This document shows positions 31,584-40,711 of a stretch of 64,000 nucleotides of DNA, piece after piece. The first letter of the stretch is position 1. Each line of letters opens with the position of its first letter. The translations under genes and the position numbers were made by a program. Under the pieces are notes generated by a model. The model was given only the letters and a program-made list of their open reading frames with translations. It had not been told where the DNA came from and did no database searches. The stretch comes from [Haemophilus] ducreyi. GTDB lineage: Bacteria; Pseudomonadota; Gammaproteobacteria; Enterobacterales; Pasteurellaceae. The stretch covers positions 99,104 to 163,103 of the forward strand of contig NZ_FOJC01000004.1 in the NCBI RefSeq assembly GCF_900109315.1, given 5' to 3'.

Positions 31584-31901
31584 CTAGCCAATCACAACCG
31601 CTGTACCTGTGGCTACTATAATAAACATATCTTTTTTGCCCATTGATTGATATTGTATAGAAACACCTATTACAGCATTAGCGCCTATATTTCTTGCTTG
31701 TTTTTGCAATTCGACCAATGCTTTTTGGCGCGCTACATTTAATTTATCTTCATAGACACCTGAACGACCACCAATCATATCCGTAATACTTGCAAAAAAA
31801 TCTCGAATAATATTTGCGCCTGCAACAACCTCTCCAAATACTAAGCCTTTATATTCAATAATTTGCCGATTCTCAATAGTGGGAGTTGTCGTAATAATCA
31901 T
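31584..31901 (-). CDS. YbjQ-family (UPF0145) protein
   Basis: 105 aa with the heavy-metal-binding-like YbjQ fold: IIEYKGLVFGEVVAGANIIRDFFASITDMIGGRSGVYE, ARQKALVELQKQARNIGANAVIGV and a C-terminal ATGTAVVI. Members form pentamers of unknown role. No membrane segments. It sits between rdgB and degS, with no functional link visible. Confidence 0.88.
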   Translation of the reverse strand: MIITTTPTIENRQIIEYKGLVFGEVVAGANIIRDFFASITDMIGGRSGVYEDKLNVARQKALVELQKQARNIGANAVIGVSIQYQSMGKKDMFIIVATGTAVVIG

Positions 31902-31951
31902 TTGTCCTTCCTAAATTTTTGCATGCTATTTACTTTTAGCGTTAATACCGT

Positions 31952-32542
31952 TTAAAGTTGCTTTTGCAAAGCGACTAAAGCTAATGCACGATGTGAAATT
32001 TGTTTTTTCTCCGTTGAATCTAATTCCGCAAAGGTGCACTGTTTAGCTGGATAAAAGAATAATGCGTCATAGCCAAAACCATTTTGACCACGTTCTTCAC
32101 GTAGAATTTCACCAAAACATTCGCCAAATGCAATCTTAGGCGTTGGATCCGTTTCATGCTTGAGCAGAACAATACAACTGACAAATTTTGCCGCACGTTG
32201 TCCATCTGGTATGTTTTGCATTTCAGCTAATAACTTTCGTCGATTGGCTGTATCATCGTCCTCAATTCCGGCATAACGTGCTGAATAAAGGCCAGGAGCC
32301 CCTGCTAATGCATCAACTGCCAATCCAGAATCATCTGCAATGGCGGGTAAGCCGGTCATTTTTGAGGCATAACGTGCTTTTAATAAGGCATTTTCAACAA
32401 AAGTTAAGCCTGTTTCTGGCGGTGAAATTAAGCCAAATTCACTTTGTGCAATCACTTCAAATCCGAAAGCGGACAATACATCCGCCATTTCTTTTACTTT
32501 GCCTTTATTACTGGTCGCTAATACAACTTTGGTACGATTCAT
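31952..32542 (-). CDS. rdgB: dITP/XTP pyrophosphatase (RdgB/HAM1)
   Basis: Removes deaminated purine triphosphates. It shows [14 protein letters not shown] at the N-terminus, [20 protein letters not shown], the catalytic [14 protein letters not shown] and the [16 protein letters not shown] end. The ATG at 32542 is preferred because AGGAG lies five bases before it; a GTG two codons earlier overlaps that ribosome site. 196 aa. Confidence 0.95.
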   Translation of the reverse strand: MNRTKVVLATSNKGKVKEMADVLSAFGFEVIAQSEFGLISPPETGLTFVENALLKARYASKMTGLPAIADDSGLAVDALAGAPGLYSARYAGIEDDDTANRRKLLAEMQNIPDGQRAAKFVSCIVLLKHETDPTPKIAFGECFGEILREERGQNGFGYDALFFYPAKQCTFAELDSTEKKQISHRALALVALQKQL

Positions 32543-32728
32543 CGTCACTCCTTTGCACCTCTGTGCTTAATCAACTCGCTTACGCTATTGGTAAGCTAAC
32601 ATTATTTGTTTGTACTATTTTATGTTAGATCGGTGATTGCTAGCTTGGAAGGGGTTGATTATAAATAACCAACATAATTTCAAATACGTTGCTAATTGCT
32701 TTACTGAATAATAAAAAGTGAATGATGA

Positions 32729-34441
32729 TTAAAGCAAGGTATTGGGTAATGTTACCATTACTTGTACACCGCCTTCAGCACGATTGATAATAGTAAATTC
32801 GCCTTTTAATTGTGCAGCTCTTTCTTTCATAATCGTCAGCCCATAATGCTCATCTGGTTCAATGCCATTCACGATTCCATTACCGTTATCTCGTACAATT
32901 AAACATTGTTCGCCATCTTGATTAGTTTCAGCAATCACTTCAATTTGGATTGCATTTGAATGTTTTATAGCGTTAATAACCGCTTCTCGCACAATCTGTA
33001 ATGCATGGACTTGTTGCTGAGCACTAAACGTTTGCGAAGGTAATTTACAATTTAAACTTATTTTTGCTGAAGTTCGTGAGCGTAACGAATCCAAAACACG
33101 TTCTAATGCACAGGTTAAATTAGCTTCTTCAATAGTTAAGCGAAAAGTCGATAATAACTCTCTTAACTGACTATATGCCTCATTTAACGCTTTTTCAAAA
33201 TCCGCTAAAATCGTCTTCTGTTTGTGCCAATTTTTCACCGTTTCACTATTATATTTCAATAAACTAATTTGAATTTTAAAAAAAGTAAGCGACTGAGCCA
33301 ATGAATCATGCAATTCCCGTGCAATAATCGACCGCTCTTCCATCAACACTAATTGCTGTTGTTGTTTTTGTACTTGTAAAATGTATAGACTACGGCCGAT
33401 CATTTCAGAAACATTTTTAATTAGTCGTTCATCTGGGCATAATAATGACGGCTTCCAACGTAATAATGCTACTTTTTCATTTTCAACCGCTATTTCAGTA
33501 AAATGCCATTCTTGTGCGGGTGCATTATCAATCGTGACATTCCAATAATCCGCACCATAAACCTGAACTTCAATTGCACGTAAATGCTCATTATCCAAAA
33601 TGATTTGTAATACTTGGTACAACACACTTTGATTAACCGGTTTAGCACTCAAAAGCTGTGAGCATTGAAATAGGACTAATAATGAGCGATTAACAGAAAT
33701 TAAGCAACGGGTTTTGTCCTCTACTTTTTCTTCTAATGAAGCATAAAGTTTAGCTAATTCACTGGTCATCTGTGTAAAAGCAGAAGATAAAAAGCCTAAT
33801 TCATTAGGTTCTGCTACCACTAATTTAACATGATCAAAATCTTCATTTTTAATCTGTCGACTTGCAACCACTAATTGATTTAAAGGCGCAATAATTTTTT
33901 TACGGGTATACCAAACGCCAATATAAGCTAAACCGATAATGAGTAACATTGAAACAATAATTACACCAATCGCAATCTTCAGCTTCAATTCAGCAAATGA
34001 TTGTAATGACCATACAAAATTATTAACTTGCCGTGCATAGCCTTCAAGATTTGCAACATACGCATCACGGTCGCCATTAATAATAAAGCCTTCCATTGCC
34101 TGCCAACTTTGCTTTAAATTATCATAGCGTTCCATCACTTCGGTCGGTAAAAAACATTTATATTCTAATGATTCTTTAATCTCTGGTGAGTTTAAACTTT
34201 GACGATATTCAGCTAGGCGTGATGGAATAGAATTAGGGTGGTGTTCCATTTCATATAAAAAGCGGTAACTTTGCATGCGTAATGAACCAGAAACATTAAT
34301 CAGCCCTGCATCAGATTTATTGCTCCACATAATGCCTAATGAAATGCCACTAATCAGTGAAGCAAAACCAATCATTATCAGAAAATAAAAGCCAATTCGG
34401 CGTGCAATAGAATATTTAGGATTAATGATAAACTTATTCAT
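32729..34441 (-). CDS. narQ: nitrate/nitrite sensor histidine kinase NarQ
   Basis: 570 aa. Two membrane helices (about 15-35 and 152-173) flank a periplasmic sensor whose P-box ligand segment VSGSLRMQSYRFLYEM is clear. A HAMP domain, a central GAF-like module with a few cysteines and a HisKA_3 dimerisation domain follow; the phospho-His is in ARELHDSLAQSL near 376. The HATPase domain has NAIKHS and DNGNGI. The partner NarP must be elsewhere. Its ATG overlaps the ybhA stop by eight bases (ATGAATAA). Confidence 0.93.
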   Translation of the reverse strand: MNKFIINPKYSIARRIGFYFLIMIGFASLISGISLGIMWSNKSDAGLINVSGSLRMQSYRFLYEMEHHPNSIPSRLAEYRQSLNSPEIKESLEYKCFLPTEVMERYDNLKQSWQAMEGFIINGDRDAYVANLEGYARQVNNFVWSLQSFAELKLKIAIGVIIVSMLLIIGLAYIGVWYTRKKIIAPLNQLVVASRQIKNEDFDHVKLVVAEPNELGFLSSAFTQMTSELAKLYASLEEKVEDKTRCLISVNRSLLVLFQCSQLLSAKPVNQSVLYQVLQIILDNEHLRAIEVQVYGADYWNVTIDNAPAQEWHFTEIAVENEKVALLRWKPSLLCPDERLIKNVSEMIGRSLYILQVQKQQQQLVLMEERSIIARELHDSLAQSLTFFKIQISLLKYNSETVKNWHKQKTILADFEKALNEAYSQLRELLSTFRLTIEEANLTCALERVLDSLRSRTSAKISLNCKLPSQTFSAQQQVHALQIVREAVINAIKHSNAIQIEVIAETNQDGEQCLIVRDNGNGIVNGIEPDEHYGLTIMKERAAQLKGEFTIINRAEGGVQVMVTLPNTLL

Positions 34442-35258
34442 TAAGATTCAATAATTGGGTTAATTCTGTCGCAATACTATCTTCAGCATTCGAACCAATC
34501 GTTTTGTTGGCGATCTGCTGTACTTGTGGTGAGGATCCTACCATTGCAATACCCATACCAACTAAAGCTAACATTGAAATATCATTAAAATTATCACCAA
34601 AAGCAACCACATTTAGCGGTGAAATGCCTTCCATTGCCAATAATTGGGCTAACATTGCCCCTTTACTATTTCCTACACTGGTAATATCAACACGATCGTG
34701 CCACGACCATTCTGGACTAACTTGACTAAGCGGTAGTTTTTCTACAAACGCGTGCAATTTAGCTAAATCCGGATCGCTGATCAGGACTTTCCAAATCAAA
34801 GTGCCTTTATCAATTTCCGTATTAAAATCATCAATTTGATACACATTAGGCCGTACATTTTCCTGACAAGATTGCACCCATTTCTGAAATCTTACAAAGT
34901 GAGGATTAAGTTGTTCATAAGTCATTGCATCGCGAAAATAAACCGCTGTATGAATGCCAACCGCTTTAGCCTGATCAATTAACGCTTTTGCCAATGTAGC
35001 CGTTAAAGGCTGACCCGCCAACACCTTATCTTGTTGGAAATCATATAAATAAGTGCCATTACAGCAAACTACGGGAGTATCTAAAGCAAGTTCTGCATAA
35101 TAAGGCCGTACTGCGGTATGATGCCTGCCCGTAACAAAGAACACTTTCAATCCCTTTTCTCTCGCTTTTTGAATCACTTGCTTACTTGATTCAAGAATAG
35201 TGCCATTTGGACTGAGAAGCGTTCCATCGAGATCGAAGGCTATAGCTTGATAGCGCAT
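34434..35258 (-). CDS. ybhA: Cof-type HAD phosphatase YbhA
   Basis: 274 aa sugar-phosphate or pyridoxal-phosphate phosphatase of the HAD-IIB class. Motif I AFDLDGTLLSPNG, motif II FVTGRHHTAV, the cap segment CCNGTYLYDFQQ, and motif IV VVAFGDNFNDISML with the preceding NSKG lysine are present. It resembles E. coli YbhA closely (RHH, WSWHDRVDI). The ATG at 35258 has AGGAG at good spacing. Overlaps narQ and is likely co-transcribed, an unexplained pairing. Confidence 0.85.
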   Translation of the reverse strand: MRYQAIAFDLDGTLLSPNGTILESSKQVIQKAREKGLKVFFVTGRHHTAVRPYYAELALDTPVVCCNGTYLYDFQQDKVLAGQPLTATLAKALIDQAKAVGIHTAVYFRDAMTYEQLNPHFVRFQKWVQSCQENVRPNVYQIDDFNTEIDKGTLIWKVLISDPDLAKLHAFVEKLPLSQVSPEWSWHDRVDITSVGNSKGAMLAQLLAMEGISPLNVVAFGDNFNDISMLALVGMGIAMVGSSPQVQQIANKTIGSNAEDSIATELTQLLNLNE

Positions 35259-35443
35259 AAAAATGCTCCTGTATTTTATAAAAAGAAAGGACAATCCAAC
35301 TGAATTGTCCGCTATTTTACTCTAGTTCCTAAATCACTGTAAATTATTTAGCCAAACATATACCTCTGTTTTACGTAATGCGTCCACGTAATTTGCTCCC
35401 GACGTTATTGCCATTAAACTAACACGGAATAGCAATACTGATT

Positions 35444-37165
35444 TTAAAGCGGTATTAGGCTTTCAACTCTTAACTGTATATTTTTATTGCCTCTAAATTC
35501 ATTAATATCCAATTTATACACTATTTGCGCGAGCTTAATTGATAAATCAGGGAAATTACGAAGATCCACATTAAACCAAATCGCATCATATAACTCAAAA
35601 CGATCATTGAATTGAATCATTAATTTTAAGTGCTTACCCGCCAAAATACGTTGTTGTAAAATCAGACACTGCCCTTCAAAAAGGGGCTCAGGAAAATGTT
35701 GTCCCCAAGGGCCAGCAGACTGTAATAATTCTGCTATTTCAAGTGTCATTTCATCTGCTTGTAATTCACCATCTGTATAAATAACGCCCTGTAATTGTTC
35801 TGGTGAAATAAATTGATCCACGATTTCATCAAAAACAGTTTGAAACGTTGAGAAGTCATCTTGATGAATAATTAAACCCGCTGCCATCGCATGGCCGCCA
35901 AATTTAACAATCAGATTTGGATAGGTTGAATCAATTCTTTCTAATACATCACGCATATGCAATCCGGCAATAGAACGTGCTGAGCCTTTCAAATAAACAC
36001 TGTCTTCACTTTCTTGTGCAAAGGCAATCACAGGGCGATGAAATTGATCTTTAATTCGGGAAGCCAAAATACCGATCACGCCCTGATGCCAATCTGCTTG
36101 ATATAACACGATACCGTGCGCTTGTTCTTTTTGCATCAAACTAGGTAATTTCGCACAAATAGCTAATGCTTCCGCTTTCATTTCTTGCTCAAACGTTTTA
36201 CGCTTTTGGTTAAGGTTATCAAGCTCAAAAGCTAATTGACGAGCTAACGCAATATCATCGGTGATTAATAACTCAACGCCCAACGACATATTCTCTAATC
36301 GACCCGCTGCATTTAAACGAGGAGCAATTACAAAACCAAGATCGGCCGCTTGTAAGCTACTTAAATCGCGTTTAGCAATATCGGCTAAAGCACGAATGCC
36401 AGGCCGGCAACAACCTGAACGAATACGATTCAAACCTTGATGGACTAAAATTCGGTTATTGTGATCAAATGGTACTATATCTGCAACAGTGCCTAACGCC
36501 ACCAAATCAAGCAATTCAGCTAAATTAGGTTCTGCTATTTTAAATAATGCTAATTCCCGCATCCGACTTCTTAGTGCCAACATCACATAAAATGCAACAC
36601 CTACCCCCGCAAGTGCCTTAGAAGGGAAATCACAATTTACCAAATTTGGATTAATTAATGCATCCGCATCCGGTAATTTTTCCGCAGGTAAGTGGTGATC
36701 GGTCACTAATACCTTTATTCCTTGAGATTTGAGTAACTCAACACCTTCAAACGATGAAATACCATTATCTACCGTAATAACTAAATCTGCACCTTTGGCC
36801 AACACGGCTTCAGCAACCGCTACACTCAACCCGTAACCTTGCGAAAAACGATCGGGGATTAAATAATCCACTTTAGCAAAGCCTAATTGACGTAAAGCCA
36901 AGATAGTCAAAGCGGTACTCGTTGCACCATCCGCATCAAAATCTCCCACAATAACAATCCGCATATCTGTTTGAAATGCTTCAATCAATAACGCCACCGC
37001 TTGATCAATATTCGCTAATAATTGTGGTCGATGAAGATATTTCAACCCCCGCTCTAAATCATGTAAAGTAGCAATATTACGGCTTTGATAAAGGCGATTT
37101 AATAAAGGATTGGTGGATAACGTCAGCGTAGTGAGTTGAGGTCGTTGTTTAATTAATTTTTGCAC
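35444..37165 (-). CDS. recJ: single-stranded-DNA 5'-3' exonuclease RecJ
   Basis: Acts in recombination and mismatch repair. 573 aa. DHH-family motifs: IVIVGDFDADGATST, ADLVITVDNGISS, VLVTDHHLPAEKLPDADALINPN, a GVGVAFYVM block and the DHHA1 GGHAMAAGL motif near residue 425. The start is a GTG at 37165 with AGAAGA upstream. Follows dsbC, as in E. coli. Confidence 0.95.
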   Translation of the reverse strand: MQKLIKQRPQLTTLTLSTNPLLNRLYQSRNIATLHDLERGLKYLHRPQLLANIDQAVALLIEAFQTDMRIVIVGDFDADGATSTALTILALRQLGFAKVDYLIPDRFSQGYGLSVAVAEAVLAKGADLVITVDNGISSFEGVELLKSQGIKVLVTDHHLPAEKLPDADALINPNLVNCDFPSKALAGVGVAFYVMLALRSRMRELALFKIAEPNLAELLDLVALGTVADIVPFDHNNRILVHQGLNRIRSGCCRPGIRALADIAKRDLSSLQAADLGFVIAPRLNAAGRLENMSLGVELLITDDIALARQLAFELDNLNQKRKTFEQEMKAEALAICAKLPSLMQKEQAHGIVLYQADWHQGVIGILASRIKDQFHRPVIAFAQESEDSVYLKGSARSIAGLHMRDVLERIDSTYPNLIVKFGGHAMAAGLIIHQDDFSTFQTVFDEIVDQFISPEQLQGVIYTDGELQADEMTLEIAELLQSAGPWGQHFPEPLFEGQCLILQQRILAGKHLKLMIQFNDRFELYDAIWFNVDLRNFPDLSIKLAQIVYKLDINEFRGNKNIQLRVESLIPL

Positions 37166-37194
37166 AGTTTTTCTTCTATCATCTAAAATTAAAT

Positions 37195-37238
37195 AAGCGA
37201 TCTAATTTTGCAAAAATTTTACAAAATCAAACCGCTTA
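37195..37238 (-). terminator. degenerate uptake-word pair between dsbC and recJ
   Basis: AAGCG-ATCTAATTTTG faces CAAAATCAAACCGCTT. The stem is imperfect, so attenuation rather than full termination is likely. Confidence 0.45.
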
Positions 37239-37259
37239 TATTCAAGGCATTTATAACTT

Positions 37260-37955
37260 TTATTGGTCTAATTCACTCAACAATTTAGCTAAGTCTTTTG
37301 GCTCAACATAACCCGCAATTAATTCACCTTGACTACTCACTATATTTGGCGTGCCAACCACACCGAATTTTGATCCCAGTTCAAAATGTTTTTTCACTAA
37401 ATTAGGTGATGCTAAAGATGTTGGCAACACCCCGTTTTCCGCATCATTTAACGCTTTAACACGATCGTTTGAGGTCCAAATAGCTTCCATTTGTTTAGCC
37501 GTTTGCGTATTCATACCGCCACGAGGAAACGCCAAGAAGCGGATAGTAATGCCTAAATCATTATATTCTTTTAACTGCTTATGTAATAAATGGCAATAAT
37601 GACAACTAATATCCATAAACACGGTTACAACATGTTTCTCTTGTTTAGCAGGATAAATAATCATTTCTTTTTCTAACGCATTAAGTTCAGTTAATAATGC
37701 TTTATTAGTAATATCACGCGCCTTATTATTTTGTAATTCAAATATTTTACCTTGAATAACATAACGACCCGTTTCACTAATTTGCACCACGCCCTGATTA
37801 GATACTGCCGTTCGAAATCCCGGTAAAACCGAATCTTGAATACTAACATTAGTAGCACCCATATTCTCTAAAATACGCTGTAAATTTGCATCATCTGCCA
37901 TCGCTGAAAGATTAACGAATGATAAACCAAATAATGCAATTGCCGTTTTCCTCAT
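37260..37955 (-). CDS. dsbC: thiol:disulfide interchange protein DsbC
   Basis: A periplasmic disulfide isomerase. A signal peptide ends near LSAMA-DD. An N-terminal dimerisation domain (about 20-80) and a thioredoxin domain with the CHYC active site (DISCHYCHLLHKQ) near residue 120 follow. The cis-Pro region is in FGVVGTPNIVSS. 231 aa is typical. The middle His of CHYC differs from the CGYC of E. coli. RecJ is directly downstream. Confidence 0.95.
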   Translation of the reverse strand: MRKTAIALFGLSFVNLSAMADDANLQRILENMGATNVSIQDSVLPGFRTAVSNQGVVQISETGRYVIQGKIFELQNNKARDITNKALLTELNALEKEMIIYPAKQEKHVVTVFMDISCHYCHLLHKQLKEYNDLGITIRFLAFPRGGMNTQTAKQMEAIWTSNDRVKALNDAENGVLPTSLASPNLVKKHFELGSKFGVVGTPNIVSSQGELIAGYVEPKDLAKLLSELDQ

Positions 37956-37985
37956 CTTGAAATCCTTAATAATATAATTAGAAAT

Positions 37986-39524
37986 TTATAACTTTAACTT
38001 AGCTTCCACTTGTTTTGCGCGTTTTAAGAAAGCTTGTCGCTCCTTATTGGCCATAACAGAACTTGCACCCGGTAATTTTACCGTCATAGGATTGACCGGC
38101 CGACCATTAATATGGAACTCATAATGTAAATGTGGTCCAGTTGAGCCACCGGTATTACCTGATAATGCAATACGTTCACCTTTTTTGACGCGCTGCCCCA
38201 CTTTAACTAACGCTTTACTTAAATGCATATAAACTGTAGTGATATGCCCATGCCGAATTTTAATATAACGACCTGCACCATGTGCTTGATAAGCAATGTG
38301 TTCCACAACACCATCTCCCGGCGCAATCACTGGCGTACCGGTAGGCACACTAAAATCAACGCCATTATGCGGTCGAATTCGCCGAGTAATCGGATGTAAA
38401 CGGCGAGGATTATAATTTGATGAAATTCTTGCCGCATATAATAATGGGATTCGTGCAAAACCACGACTTAATGTTTCACCATGATTACTGTAATAACGCC
38501 CATTATCTGCTTGAATAGCATAATGGCGTTTCTTATTACTGACGACCAAAATACCTTCTACATTGCCAACATCTGTCACCTTGCCATCAACATATTCACG
38601 CCTAACCAAAATAGCAAAGCGGTCGCCTTTTCGTAGCCGATTGGTAGCAATTTGCGATTGTAACCCAACGGATAATTGCTTAATTTGACGATCTGAAAGG
38701 CCCACATTTTTAAGGCTAGCATAAAAGCTACCAATAATGACACCTCTTACTACATCTTGTCGCCATTCGCCTTTTTTCTTAATCTTCTGAAAAGCCCATT
38801 CACCATCTTCAGTACGTTGATAAATAAGCTCTTCTTTTTCAGACACTAGCCAGTTCATATATTCCAACTCGCTATGATTGTCTAATATCCAATAAAATTG
38901 TTGACCGCCTTTTAAGTTAGCTAATTCCGGAAAACGCTCAATCATCGCCTCTGCGACCACTCGACTAAGACCAGATTGCTCTAATACATCTTTTAACTTA
39001 TCGCCTTGCGCAACCGTATAACTAAATTGATCTTGAATCCGTAACGCTTCATCAGCAACTTCAATAATATCATCTACAATTTTTTCTGCTTCAGGCGAAA
39101 GGACTTCTTCAATAACTTTATCTTTTTTTTCTATTTGTCCATACAGACCTTCAACTTCATCATCTTGATCTTTTAATTCATCATCATAAGACGTAGCATT
39201 ATGATCTTCAATCATATCTGATTCCGCTTTACTCCATTGCGACTGCTCATCAACCGCTTGTCCGAGTTCCACAGCATACGATTGCCCGTTAGTTTCATTT
39301 TTAGGATCGTGGATATCTGCTTGTTCGGCAACTTCTTCAGCTAAATCACCCTGCTGATTGATAAGATAGTGATCTACATCAGATAACGAATCCTTATTTA
39401 AAAAATCATTTTTTGAAACAAGGAAAATACTCATTAAAATTGATAATAACGCGATGAGAAATAACATTATTTTATAGCGTAATTTCTTACGGCGGCGTTC
39501 CCTCGCTAGTACTACATGTCGCAA
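37986..39524 (-). CDS. mepM: M23 murein endopeptidase, MepM/OapA-like
   Basis: Cuts peptidoglycan crosslinks for cell growth. A basic start (ARERRRKKLRYK) and a membrane helix (IMLFLIALLSILMSIFLV) are followed by an unusually acidic stretch of about 100 residues. A LysM/OapA-like domain (SYTVAQGDKLKDVLEQSG) precedes the LytM domain with zinc ligands in RRIRPHNGVDFSVP and GPHLHYEFH. The start is probably the TTG at 39524, which has AGGA seven bases upstream; no ATG is suitable. About 512 aa. Divergent from znuC. Confidence 0.88.
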   Translation of the reverse strand: MRHVVLARERRRKKLRYKIMLFLIALLSILMSIFLVSKNDFLNKDSLSDVDHYLINQQGDLAEEVAEQADIHDPKNETNGQSYAVELGQAVDEQSQWSKAESDMIEDHNATSYDDELKDQDDEVEGLYGQIEKKDKVIEEVLSPEAEKIVDDIIEVADEALRIQDQFSYTVAQGDKLKDVLEQSGLSRVVAEAMIERFPELANLKGGQQFYWILDNHSELEYMNWLVSEKEELIYQRTEDGEWAFQKIKKKGEWRQDVVRGVIIGSFYASLKNVGLSDRQIKQLSVGLQSQIATNRLRKGDRFAILVRREYVDGKVTDVGNVEGILVVSNKKRHYAIQADNGRYYSNHGETLSRGFARIPLLYAARISSNYNPRRLHPITRRIRPHNGVDFSVPTGTPVIAPGDGVVEHIAYQAHGAGRYIKIRHGHITTVYMHLSKALVKVGQRVKKGERIALSGNTGGSTGPHLHYEFHINGRPVNPMTVKLPGASSVMANKERQAFLKRAKQVEAKLKL

Positions 39525-39671
39525 AATATATCCTATTAACAAACTCTATTTTTCTTGTGAAGTACTTTGACAAGCATTCTCTAAAAAAATTCATAAAAAT
39601 TCATTCTTGTCAGCTTAATCAAAATCAGCTAATTTTAACTTACTTTATTATAGCCTTATTTTCTAAATAAA

Positions 39672-40466
39672 ATGCAAATTAAACCGCTTACTCCCATAGA
39701 CCGATCGTCAAAAACATCCGAAATTTTAGTACAACTAAAAAATATTGAGGTCACTTTTGCCGAAAAGCAAGCATTACAAAATATTAATCTCACTATTTAT
39801 AAAAATTCGATTACCACTATCGTTGGCCCTAATGGTGGCGGAAAATCAACCTTACTTAAAGTATTGCTCAAATTACTTAAGCCTAGCCAAGGGCAAGTAA
39901 TTCATCAACCCGGTCTAAAAATTGGTTATGTTCCACAAAAATTACATTTAGATCATTCAATGCCCATTACCGTCAAAAAATTCCTTTCGCTAAAACCTAA
40001 TTGCTCAACGCCGTCAATTGCAGCAGCGTTAACACTGTTTTCAATTGAACATTTAGCACAAAATAGTATACAAAAACTATCCGGCGGTGAATTACAACGT
40101 GTTTTACTTGCTAGAGCCATTTTAGATCGACCACAATTATTAGTGTTAGACGAACCCATGCAAGGCGTAGATATCAGTGGTCAAACTGAATTATATCAGT
40201 TACTCACTCAAACACGAACTTGGCTAAACTATGCCATTCTAATGGTCTCGCATGATTTAAACATTGTGATGGCGAATACAGACGAAGTATTATGCGTCAA
40301 CAAGCATATCTGTTGTGCCGGTAGCCCTGAATTAGTTTCAAATGATCCTAATTTCATTCATTTCTTTGGTGATCAATTCGCTAAAAATGTAGCATTCTAT
40401 TCCCATCGTCATAATCATCACCACAATTTGCACGGCGATATTTGTAAAGGTAAATGTGAATGTTAA
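39672..40466 (+). CDS. znuC: zinc ABC transporter ATP-binding protein
   Basis: The ATPase of the ZnuABC high-affinity zinc importer, 264 aa. Walker [11 protein letters not shown] (52-60), signature [15 protein letters not shown], Walker [13 protein letters not shown] and the H-loop VSHDLN are all present. The tail is rich in His and Cys ([13 protein letters not shown], then CKGKCEC), which fits a zinc-related role. znuA and znuB are not in the window. Divergent from mepM, as in other Pasteurellaceae. I see no convincing Zur site in the 147-base gap. Confidence 0.9.
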   Translation: MQIKPLTPIDRSSKTSEILVQLKNIEVTFAEKQALQNINLTIYKNSITTIVGPNGGGKSTLLKVLLKLLKPSQGQVIHQPGLKIGYVPQKLHLDHSMPITVKKFLSLKPNCSTPSIAAALTLFSIEHLAQNSIQKLSGGELQRVLLARAILDRPQLLVLDEPMQGVDISGQTELYQLLTQTRTWLNYAILMVSHDLNIVMANTDEVLCVNKHICCAGSPELVSNDPNFIHFFGDQFAKNVAFYSHRHNHHHNLHGDICKGKCEC

Positions 40467-40711
40467 ATCGTTTTGCTTACCCGCATAACGCACTAAATCT
40501 GACTAAATTTTTACAAAGTTCCGCAGAAAACTGACCTCTTATTTGTTATTATTCTGTTAAAAATAGGAATAAATCTGCTTGCTGAATAACATTTTTAAGC
40601 ATACAGTTATCTTATCGATTGAACCATTGCAAACTAATTTGATCGAATTCATCCACTTTAGCGTATATAATAGCGCTAAATTTTATCGGCAAAATACAAG
40701 GTCAGGCATTT

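Noticed and set aside
39543..39671. Zur operator between mepM and znuC
   Set aside because: No palindrome resembling a Zur box is visible, only AT-rich sequence.
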